This document shows, in pieces, positions 27,135 to 34,363 of a stretch of DNA of 64,000 nucleotides. A program made the translations under genes and the position numbers. The notes below the pieces were generated by a model. The model was not told the origin of the DNA. It saw nothing but the letters and a program-made list of their open reading frames with translations, and did not search any database. Numbering within the stretch: position 1 is the stretch's first letter; every line of letters starts with the position of its first letter. Origin of the DNA: Verrucomicrobiales bacterium (lineage in GTDB: Bacteria; Verrucomicrobiota; Verrucomicrobiia; Limisphaerales; JAYPXF01). The stretch lies in assembly GCA_002715965.1 (NCBI GenBank), contig PBAL01000092.1, positions 55,132-119,131 of the forward strand. Direction: 5' to 3'.

Positions 27135-28553
27135 ATGAACCGAAACAGATTGATCGTTTTGATTGCCGCGACACTTGTCATTTCCACAACTGTGCGCGCA
27201 GCTGATGGCTCGAAAGACGGATGGATCTCGCTCTTTGACGGCAAGTCACTGAAGGGATGGATACCATCGGAGAACCAGGATTCGTGGCAGATCGTTGATG
27301 GCGCGTTGGCGGCAAAGGGGCCGAGGTCGCATCTGTTCTATGGCGGCAGCGTTTCGAATCACCGCTTCAAGAACTTCGAGCTGTCAGTGGACGTAAAGGC
27401 GGAAGGGAATGCCAATGCGGGGATTTATTTTCACACCGAGTATCAGGAGGAGGGATGGCCGAGCAAAGGCTTCGAGTTCCAGGTCATCAACTCGACGTTC
27501 ACTGCTTTCGAAACACGGAACAATTACATCGAACGCAAAAAGACCGGCAGTCTCTACGGCGTTCGGAATATTGGACGATCACCGGTGCGAAATGACGAGT
27601 GGTTCAACTATCGGATCATCGTTCGCGGCAAGACGATCCGCGGATTCGTCAACGGCCGCCTGATGGTGGACTACACCGAGCCGGACAAACCTCATGCGAC
27701 CCGGGATGGATCGCGCGTTCTTTCCGACGGAACCTTTGCCTTCCAATGCCATGATCCGCACAGCGTGGTGTTGTTCAGGAACGTCAAAGTGCGGCCCTTG
27801 CCGACCGACGTCAAAACACCGGGCAAACCGCTTGATGATGAACTCGAGTATCGGCTTCGAAAATTCGGTTCGAGTGTGAATTTGCCAACGGCGGACTTTC
27901 ACGTTCACTTGACAGATGGATTGACCGCAGAACGACTCCTGAAGCACGCGAGGAAGTATGGATTCACCTATGGCGTTGCCGTTGCCGCTGGTCCGGGTAC
28001 GAGGATCAAATCGGACGCCAATCTCCGCGATTTCATGGACGGCTACGATCGCAGGCCTGAAACGTATCTCGGGCTACAGGCCGAAGGACGCAAGTGGTCG
28101 CAGACATTTGCAATCGATACCAGGAAGCGCTTCGACTATGTGTTTGCCGACGTGGTGCAGTGGGCGGACGGGAAGAAGGTCGGTGATCGTGAGAAGTTCA
28201 TGGATCAGTTGGTCAAACGTATCGAAGCGGTCGCAAGCAGCAGAATCGATTTCCTGGCCAATGCCACGTATTTGCCCGCTTCCATTCGTGAAGACTACGA
28301 CGAGCTCTGGACAGATGCGCGGATGGACCGGGTCATTAAAGCCCTCCTGGAGAATGAGGTAGCCGTGGAAATCAATGCGCGTCGCCAGATCCCGAGTGCG
28401 GAATTCGTCAAGAAAGCCAAAGCCGCTGGATTGAAGTTCACCTTTGGGACGGACAACACCGGCGCGAATGATCTGGGTCGCCTGGATTATTGCCTTCGCC
28501 TGGCTGCCGAGTGCCGGTTGAAGCGGAAGGACTTCTGGTTCCCGGATCGGTAA
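27135..28553 (+). CDS. secreted DUF1080 fused to a PHP/amidohydrolase-like domain
   Basis: 472 residues from ATG at 27135, which opens a signal peptide (NRNRLIVLIAATLVISTTVRA). Residues about 25-230 are DUF1080 (WISLFDGKSLKGW, NFELSVDVKAEGNANAGIYF, RGFVNGRLMVDYTEP, VVLFRNVKVRPLP). Residues about 260-472 form a second domain opening TADFHVHLTDGLTAERLLKH, the DxHxH-type metal motif of PHP and amidohydrolase enzymes, continuing VFADVVQW, VAVEINARRQIPSAEFV and FTFGTDNTGANDLGR, which fits the later PHP strands. The combination of a carbohydrate-binding or 3-keto-sugar domain with a metal-dependent hydrolase is unusual. A periplasmic sugar-processing enzyme is inferred. Confidence 0.85.
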   Translation: MNRNRLIVLIAATLVISTTVRAADGSKDGWISLFDGKSLKGWIPSENQDSWQIVDGALAAKGPRSHLFYGGSVSNHRFKNFELSVDVKAEGNANAGIYFHTEYQEEGWPSKGFEFQVINSTFTAFETRNNYIERKKTGSLYGVRNIGRSPVRNDEWFNYRIIVRGKTIRGFVNGRLMVDYTEPDKPHATRDGSRVLSDGTFAFQCHDPHSVVLFRNVKVRPLPTDVKTPGKPLDDELEYRLRKFGSSVNLPTADFHVHLTDGLTAERLLKHARKYGFTYGVAVAAGPGTRIKSDANLRDFMDGYDRRPETYLGLQAEGRKWSQTFAIDTRKRFDYVFADVVQWADGKKVGDREKFMDQLVKRIEAVASSRIDFLANATYLPASIREDYDELWTDARMDRVIKALLENEVAVEINARRQIPSAEFVKKAKAAGLKFTFGTDNTGANDLGRLDYCLRLAAECRLKRKDFWFPDR

Positions 28554-28575
28554 GGGGACCTGCGCCGGGAAGGAA

Positions 28576-30072
28576 TTGTCACCCGCCGTCAATCGGGGCT
28601 ACATTCCGCGCGACGTGGGTGAACTCATCACAAAACTGAAATCGATTGTCACCGAGGACTTCATCGGCGCCGGGCTCGCCACGGGAGCGGCTGGCACGAC
28701 ACGTCTTTCGAGGCCGGAACGGGTCTTTCACTTCTTCGTCTTCACGATCAAGAGTTTCATCCAGAATCGCTGTCTGGTGCGCGCCTCGGCGCTCGCGTAT
28801 TCGAACCTGCTGGCGCTCGTTCCCATGCTGGCAATCGCCATCAGCGTGTCGGCCGTGATCCTGAAGAAGGAGGGTGACAAGCCGATCGAACAATTCGTCG
28901 AATGGGTCGTGGCGAATATCACGCCTGTGGCTGCGGGAAAAGCAAAGGCTGAAAACACCGACAGCACCGACGCCAAGGTGATCGACGACGAAATGCAGAC
29001 GCAGGTTGTTCGGCACATCAACACCTTCGTGAACAACATCCGCGGTGGCGCGCTCTCGGGCTGGGCGATGGCCTTTCTCGTGTTCCTGGTCATCTCGATG
29101 CTTTCCCGGGTGGAGGATACGTTCAATGACATCTGGGGAGTTTCGAAGGGCCGGACGTTCTTCACGCGCCTGGTGACGTATTGGTCGGCCATGACGCTTG
29201 GCCCGATATGCCTGATCGCCGCGATCGGCATGAACACCACGCATGAACTCGCTGAGTTCAAGGAACGCATCGCCCAATGGCAATGGCTGGGCAGCGTGGT
29301 GCATTACCTGTTTGCCGCGCTGCCGTACATCGTCCTGAGCCTGGGCTTCGGGCTGTTTTACAAGGTCATGCCCAACACCAAGGTGCAGTGGCGTGCGGCA
29401 CTCGTCGGAGGGATCTTTGGCGGCTGCCTTTGGCAGTTGAACAACCTTGCCGGCGTGCTTTTCGTTTCGCGGACGGTGACCAACCACAAGATCTACGGCA
29501 GCATGGGATTGATCCCCGTGATCATGATCAGCATGTATCTCGGCTGGCTGATCCTCCTCTTTGGCGCACAGGTCGCCTACGCTTATCAAAACCGTCGGGC
29601 ATATGTGCAGGATCGGATCGTCGAGAACCTGAATCACAAAGGGAAAGAAATTCTCGCGCTCCGCATCATGACCCAGATCGGACTCCGCTTCCACAAGGGC
29701 GAAGGCCCGACCTCTGCCCAGGAACTGGCCGAACTGCTCGGTGTTCCATCACGGCTCGTCGTTGATATCGTGGATACGCTTCTCGACGATCAACTCGTGT
29801 TCGAAATCAACGAAGAAGACCCTGCTTATCTGCCAGCCCAACCTTTGAACCGGATCAGCTTCGCGGTCGTGATCGAAGCAGTTCGAAGCGGTACCGGCGC
29901 GGACCAGACAGCCGCGCTTGAACCCGGTGCCGATCGGGTCACCGACGAATATACGCAGGTTTTGGCGGCCGAACTCGACTGCGCCGGGAAGATCACGATT
30001 CAGGATCTGGCAGTTGAGCTGAGCGAAGCAGAGAGATCCGAAGCCGAAGAGGCAGTTCCAACCGCAACTTGA
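28576..30072 (+). CDS. YihY/virulence factor BrkB family membrane protein with winged-helix-like tail
   Basis: 498 residues from TTG at 28576; GTG at 28615 is a plausible alternative start. The BrkB/YihY core (about residues 50-350) has some six membrane helices, with family segments CLVRASALAYSNLLALVPML, ISMLSRVEDTFNDIWGV and GSMGLIPVIMISMYLGWLI. A poorly conserved soluble loop rich in Lys, Asp and Thr interrupts the first two helices. Residues about 350-430 look like a helix-turn-helix or winged domain (TSAQELAELLGVPSRLVVDI), an extension seen in some longer family members. The family was once called RNase BN in error. Function unknown; inner membrane. Confidence 0.9.
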   Translation: MSPAVNRGYIPRDVGELITKLKSIVTEDFIGAGLATGAAGTTRLSRPERVFHFFVFTIKSFIQNRCLVRASALAYSNLLALVPMLAIAISVSAVILKKEGDKPIEQFVEWVVANITPVAAGKAKAENTDSTDAKVIDDEMQTQVVRHINTFVNNIRGGALSGWAMAFLVFLVISMLSRVEDTFNDIWGVSKGRTFFTRLVTYWSAMTLGPICLIAAIGMNTTHELAEFKERIAQWQWLGSVVHYLFAALPYIVLSLGFGLFYKVMPNTKVQWRAALVGGIFGGCLWQLNNLAGVLFVSRTVTNHKIYGSMGLIPVIMISMYLGWLILLFGAQVAYAYQNRRAYVQDRIVENLNHKGKEILALRIMTQIGLRFHKGEGPTSAQELAELLGVPSRLVVDIVDTLLDDQLVFEINEEDPAYLPAQPLNRISFAVVIEAVRSGTGADQTAALEPGADRVTDEYTQVLAAELDCAGKITIQDLAVELSEAERSEAEEAVPTAT

Positions 30073-30151
30073 AGCTCGTCGCTGGGAGCTTGGGGTTTCC
30101 GTTCCTGATTCTGGTTGGCAGAGAGCCCAGCCCACAGCTAGTCTTTGAACA

Positions 30152-30706
30152 GTGCTGGCCGCCATCAAATTCGCCGGGGTGTTCATCGCCGCATTGTGGC
30201 TTGGCGGAAGCATCTTCTTCACCTTCGTTGCAGCTCCGGCGTTTTTCTCCGACCCGGATATCACCCGCCTGTTGCCGGCACCTTATAACGGCGAGATCGC
30301 GCAGGAGATGTTGAAACGCTTCTATGTCTTTCACTATGTCTGCGGTGTGCTGGCGATTCTGCACCTCGGCTTCGACTGGATTTATACCGGCAAGACGATG
30401 CAGAAGTTGAACCTCTGGCTGGTGCTTGGAGTGTTCGGAATGGCCTTGGTTGCGGGCAAGTGGATGCATCCCAAGCTCTACGAGCAGCACAAGATCAAAT
30501 ACTCCGAACAATACGGTGTGAAAAATATTTCTCCGGAATTGAAGGAGGCCGCACCACGCTCATTTTCCACCTGGCATGGCATCTCCCAATCCGCGAACCT
30601 GCTGATGCTGTTGGCCTTATGCGGATACCTCTGGCAGATGATGCATCCCAAGGAGGGTCCCAAGTACCTCGGCTCGGGGAAATTCAACATTGACAAGGGT
30701 TACTGA
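30152..30706 (+). CDS. DUF4149/TMEM205-like membrane protein
   Basis: 184 residues from GTG at 30152. Four hydrophobic helices: AAIKFAGVFIAALWLGGSIF at the start, YVFHYVCGVLAILHLGFDWI, LNLWLVLGVFGMALVAGKWM and LLMLLALCGYLWQMM near the end. An early Gly-Gly and an acidic or polar pore-like FVAAPAFF after the first helix fit the DUF4149/TMEM205-like pattern. Function unknown. It lies 79 bases after the BrkB-family gene on the same strand. Confidence 0.72.
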   Translation: MLAAIKFAGVFIAALWLGGSIFFTFVAAPAFFSDPDITRLLPAPYNGEIAQEMLKRFYVFHYVCGVLAILHLGFDWIYTGKTMQKLNLWLVLGVFGMALVAGKWMHPKLYEQHKIKYSEQYGVKNISPELKEAAPRSFSTWHGISQSANLLMLLALCGYLWQMMHPKEGPKYLGSGKFNIDKGY

Positions 30707-30765
30707 ACACGGGACTGCTCCTTAAGCGTATCACCCATTTGTGGGTACAAATTAAGGGTCCTGCC

Positions 30766-31074
30766 ATGATCTCCAATGAACGACCGTCGTCGTATAGTCC
30801 CCGACAACGGCCACAGAATAATAACCAACGGCACTCCTCTCCGAAGCGAGAGATTCCCGAAGAAACCATCCGTACCGAACGCGTTCAAATCGAACGCAAG
30901 ACCTTCATCCTCACCCTGAAGGAAAACCCACGCGGGCGCTTCCTGCGAATCACCGAGGATGTAAACGGAAGGCGCGACAACATTATCATCCCAAGTACCG
31001 GCCTTGAAGAGTTTTCAAGCCTGGTTGCGGAAATGGTGAAGACGTCGGACGAGACCGAGCCGAAGCTTACCTGA
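30766..31074 (+). CDS. PUR-domain (DUF3276-like) nucleic-acid-binding protein
   Basis: 102 residues from ATG at 30766; an upstream in-frame TTG at 30739 adds nine residues. A basic, Pro/Arg/Asn/Ser-rich disordered N-terminus (SYSPRQRPQNNNQRHSSPKR) precedes a single PUR-type domain: IERKTFILTLKENPRGRFLR, ITEDVNGRRDNIIIP and a C-terminal helix (GLEEFSSLVAEMVK). PUR domains bind single-stranded DNA or RNA and occur in Bacteroidetes, spirochaetes and Verrucomicrobia. Its 3' end overlaps that of rsfS by eight bases, tail to tail. Confidence 0.8.
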   Translation: MISNERPSSYSPRQRPQNNNQRHSSPKREIPEETIRTERVQIERKTFILTLKENPRGRFLRITEDVNGRRDNIIIPSTGLEEFSSLVAEMVKTSDETEPKLT

Positions 31075-31426
31075 CTTCGGCGGTCGCCAACTCCAGACGT
31101 GGGGCATCGCTCCACAGCCCCTCAAGATCGTATTTGGCACGCATGTCTTCGCGCATGATGTGCACGATTACGTCGATGTAATCCATGGCAATCCATCCGC
31201 TGTGATGATCGCCGTCGATCCGATGGCACTTCGTGTCATGCCTGGCCTTCAATCCGCCCTCCAGTTCGTTTACGATCGCACGCAGGTGGGGATCGCTGGA
31301 CCCTGATGCGATCACAAAAAAATCCGTCACGTCCGCCACACCGCGCAGATCGAGCACGACGATGTCTTCCGCCTTCTTGTTGTCGGCGTATTCGTGGCAG
31401 AGACGGGCTAACTTCTCACTTTCCAT
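31067..31426 (-). CDS. rsfS: ribosomal silencing factor RsfS (Iojap family)
   Basis: 119 residues, typical length. RsfS binds ribosomal protein uL14 on the large subunit and blocks subunit joining in poor nutrient conditions. Family motifs: LDLRGVADVTDFFVIASGSS near residue 25, HLRAIVNELE, and the HHSGWIAMDYIDVIVHIM strand near residue 75, followed by YDLEGLWSDAP. It is the last gene of a cstA-nadD-rsfS run; the nadD-rsfS pairing is common across bacteria and supports both calls. Confidence 0.95.
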   Translation of the reverse strand: MESEKLARLCHEYADNKKAEDIVVLDLRGVADVTDFFVIASGSSDPHLRAIVNELEGGLKARHDTKCHRIDGDHHSGWIAMDYIDVIVHIMREDMRAKYDLEGLWSDAPRLELATAEVR

Positions 31427-31453
31427 TTCCGCGACAAGGTTGCACTGAAGCGT

Positions 31454-32029
31454 TCAAAGATAAAGGCCGTTGTTCCGAATCGCCTCGGCGACGCGCGATC
31501 CGGTGAGGTGCTTGACCGGCAAGCCGGCCACCACGCGTTCGCGAATCTGTGAGGATGAAACTCCCAGGGGGAAGCCTTTCAACATGTGGATGCGGAATGG
31601 CTCCGGCGCCGAAACGGCCTCCTGGCCAGGGCGGGGAATCACCAGGAATTCCAGCGCATCGGCGAGCTCATTCGCATCGCGCCACTTGTCCAGGGTCGGC
31701 ACATGATCGGCACCGATGAGCCAGAAGAACCGGCAGTCCGGACAACGACTTTGCCAGTCGCGAACTGTGTCGATGGTGAAGGAAGTTCCCCCTCGCTGAA
31801 TCTCCTGCGCATCGATTTCGAAGTTTGGTTCGCCCGCAAGCGCCAGTCTGAGTAATTGAACGCGATGCGTGGCTGAAGCTGGTTTGGATTCGGGCTTGAA
31901 GGGAGATTGGGCGGCCGGGATGAAGATCAGGCGTTCCAATCCAAACTCCTCACACGCAGCCTGCGCGACAAGAACGTGCCCCAGATGCACCGGGTCAAAG
32001 GAACCTCCGAAGAGTCCGATCTTTCGCAT
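31454..32029 (-). CDS. nadD: nicotinate-nucleotide adenylyltransferase
   Basis: 191 residues, typical of NadD. It adenylylates nicotinate mononucleotide to deamido-NAD in NAD synthesis, in the cytoplasm. The nucleotidyltransferase signature GGSFDPVHLGH (residues 8-18, with the HxxH pair at 15 and 18) is intact, as are GTSFTIDTVRDW, FFWLIGADHVPTLDKW and the C-terminal VSSSQIRERV, the ISxTxxR-like motif. It lies 27 bases upstream of rsfS and seven bases after cstA on the same strand. Confidence 0.96.
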   Translation of the reverse strand: MRKIGLFGGSFDPVHLGHVLVAQAACEEFGLERLIFIPAAQSPFKPESKPASATHRVQLLRLALAGEPNFEIDAQEIQRGGTSFTIDTVRDWQSRCPDCRFFWLIGADHVPTLDKWRDANELADALEFLVIPRPGQEAVSAPEPFRIHMLKGFPLGVSSSQIRERVVAGLPVKHLTGSRVAEAIRNNGLYL

Positions 32030-32036
32030 GAACGGT

Positions 32037-34115
32037 TCAGCAGGTGCTGCTCATCTGCGCCGGGTTGCCCTCGGCTTCCAAGGCGCTTTCCTCAAGAACT
32101 CCTCGAACCTTCGGCACCAGCAGGAAGGCTTCAATGATCATCCAGATTTCCAAGGCGATGGTCGCAAGTCCGATGCCGACGAGCAGCCATTTCTTCTGCG
32201 CGATCCAGCTCGCTTCACCGATGAACAACTGATCACTCATCGCCCAGACCGGCATGATGAGCATGAAGATCATCGGCAGGGAGATGAACCAGATCGGTTT
32301 GTCGCGGCGCCACAGGTAGAAGAAAATCACCATGAGAGCCAGGCCGGCGAGCAGCTGGTTGGTCGCGCCGAACAAGGGCCAGAGGAGCAATCCGCCCTTG
32401 CCGGCCGTTGCCCAGGTCCAGCCCTCCCAGCTTCCAACCGGAGCGGCTGCCACCGCCACGGCGAGAGTGACGGCAAAGACGGTCGCGCCGTGCTTGTTTG
32501 CCAGCGTCCCCCACACTCCGGTGAGCTCACCCTTTTCAGATTTCTTGCCGCCCGTCACCGCGGACAAGGTCGCGGCAAGCTCCTGGATGACGTAGCGCTG
32601 GAGTCGGCAGGCGGTATCCAAAGTCGTGCCGGCAAATGAGGCGACCAATACTCCCATCAACGCGACTGCGATCCCTGCCGGAAGCCCAAGTGATTTCAAG
32701 AAATTCGCCGCACCGTCGACAAAAGCTCCAACCTTCGCGCCCAGTCCCTTGGCCGTGCCCCATGACGCATAGCGATTGTTCCAGGCCGCCTTGCCGGTGA
32801 GCACTACCCCGGCGGTTGCGCCGGTGTAGTCGAAGGTCAATCCATTCGCTGAAAAAGTAGTGGCCGAATCGGCCGTGACCGTGGTCACTGTCCCACTTGC
32901 AGTTTCCGTCACAATGAATGAGTTACTGTTCCCACGAGCGATGTTGTATTCCTTCTTGTCGATCAACGTTGCCGAAATTGTCGAATCGGCTTCGGCTCCA
33001 AATTTCGCATGGGAGCCCAATCCCAATCCGGCACAGCACGCGACAATTACCAGTGTTGCCAGAAAGCCTTCCGTCAACATTCCACCATAGCCCACAAAGC
33101 GCGCATCGGGTTCACTCTTCAGCTGCTTGCTGCTGGTGCCACTGCTCACAAGGCAATGAAACCCGCTGCAGGCGCCACACGCGATCGTGATGAACAGAAA
33201 GGGAAAGATGAACGGTGCACCGGCGGGCGCCATATCAAAGGCGGGCGCGGCAACGGCGAGTGGTTCGCCTTTGATTCCTTCGGCGACCGGAGCACCACCG
33301 GCAAACGCGGCCGCAAACAATCCCAGCACAATCAGCGCGAGGGCCGAGATCAATTGAAGCGAGTTGATGTAGTCGCGCGGTTGAAGCAGCGTCCATACGG
33401 GCAACACGGAGGCGACGTAGGAATACACCAGCAACACGACCACCCAGGTCATGATGGACCAGCCCGCGAGAGCTTGGTTGAACGCGCCGAGCGGTCCGGC
33501 GTTTCCGAAGATGACAGTCAGATACATCACACCCAACGCGGCGAGCGATGGAAGCAGGAGGTTGACTCCCTTCCGATGAAGCATCACGCCAATCGTCACT
33601 GCTATTGGGATTTGAATGATGCACGGAAAGATGGCGGCCGGGTATTGTTTGAACACCGCAGCGATCACCAATCCGAAAATGGCGAGCACGATCGTCAGCG
33701 CCATGAAGAGGATGGAGAGGAAGAGCAGACGCACACGCGGCTTCATCACCCGACCCGCCACGTCCCCGACTGTTTGTCCCTTGTTACGCAGACTCACGAC
33801 GAGCGCGCCGAAGTCATGCACGGCTCCGATGAAGATCGAACCCAGAACCACCCACAACAATGCAGGCACCCAACCCCACATGACTGCGATGGCCGGACCA
33901 ACGATCGGCCCAGTGCCGGCGATGGAGGTAAAGTGATGTCCGAAAACCACGCCCTTGTCCGTCGGCACATAATCCACGCCGTCCTTGTATTTCTCGGAGG
34001 GACAGATTGCCTGCGCCGAGAGGGCGAAGATTTTGCCACCCAGCCAGCGTCCGTAGGTGTGATATGCGACGATGAATCCGACTCCGGCCAGCAGTGCTAT
34101 TGCGAGTGTTTCCAT
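32037..34115 (-). CDS. cstA: carbon starvation protein A, peptide/pyruvate transporter family
   Basis: 692 residues from ATG at 34115, which begins ETLAIALLAGVGFIVAYHTYG; an in-frame start at 34214 adds 33 non-family residues. CstA landmarks: DGVDYVPTDKGVVFGHHFTSIAGTGP (split across residues about 45-70), VHDFGALVVSLRNKG, CGACSGFHCLVSSGTSSKQL and FAGTTLDTACRLQRYVIQEL, spread through many membrane helices. A variable soluble insert (about 400-470) rich in Thr, Ser and Ala interrupts the helices and reads like a beta-structured loop. The family imports peptides or pyruvate at the inner membrane during starvation. It heads the cstA-nadD-rsfS cluster. Confidence 0.95.
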   Translation of the reverse strand: METLAIALLAGVGFIVAYHTYGRWLGGKIFALSAQAICPSEKYKDGVDYVPTDKGVVFGHHFTSIAGTGPIVGPAIAVMWGWVPALLWVVLGSIFIGAVHDFGALVVSLRNKGQTVGDVAGRVMKPRVRLLFLSILFMALTIVLAIFGLVIAAVFKQYPAAIFPCIIQIPIAVTIGVMLHRKGVNLLLPSLAALGVMYLTVIFGNAGPLGAFNQALAGWSIMTWVVVLLVYSYVASVLPVWTLLQPRDYINSLQLISALALIVLGLFAAAFAGGAPVAEGIKGEPLAVAAPAFDMAPAGAPFIFPFLFITIACGACSGFHCLVSSGTSSKQLKSEPDARFVGYGGMLTEGFLATLVIVACCAGLGLGSHAKFGAEADSTISATLIDKKEYNIARGNSNSFIVTETASGTVTTVTADSATTFSANGLTFDYTGATAGVVLTGKAAWNNRYASWGTAKGLGAKVGAFVDGAANFLKSLGLPAGIAVALMGVLVASFAGTTLDTACRLQRYVIQELAATLSAVTGGKKSEKGELTGVWGTLANKHGATVFAVTLAVAVAAAPVGSWEGWTWATAGKGGLLLWPLFGATNQLLAGLALMVIFFYLWRRDKPIWFISLPMIFMLIMPVWAMSDQLFIGEASWIAQKKWLLVGIGLATIALEIWMIIEAFLLVPKVRGVLEESALEAEGNPAQMSSTC

Positions 34116-34276
34116 GAGAGGCGGGGATTCTGCCAAAATGCGTTTTACTGTCGAGCATGGTCCGAGAACGCAGCAATCTCGCCGATCCATCGGAAACTGC
34201 GGAACAATTCCCAATGCTAGAATGTGGAATCGGGGCTATATCCCCGACTCGAACGACTCTCCTACAGGAATAATAT

Positions 34277-34298
34277 AAAGGTTAACTTTTTAACCTTT
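34277..34298. promoter_or_regulatory. AT-rich palindrome in the cstA / Calx-beta divergent region
   Basis: Two 9-base arms, AAAGGTTAA and TTAACCTTT, separated by CTTT, in the 248-base gap between divergent cstA and the Calx-beta gene. It lies 66 bases upstream of the latter's ATG. The AT-rich composition contrasts with the GC-rich surroundings. It could be a dimeric repressor operator or part of the promoter; no regulator is identified. Confidence 0.4.
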
Positions 34299-34363
34299 AA
34301 CACTTGAGAATTCACACCCATCCGCTATCAATTCTCCCAAACCAAACTCAACACCTACCCGAA

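Noticed and set aside
28579..29694. 371-codon open frame on - opposite the BrkB-family gene
   Set aside because: His/Asp/Arg-rich antisense product; the plus strand has transmembrane helices and family motifs.
33009..34220. 403-codon open frame on + opposite cstA
   Set aside because: It is antisense to a clear CstA gene; its product is rich in Arg, Gln and His with no domain, as expected from GC-rich antisense frames.
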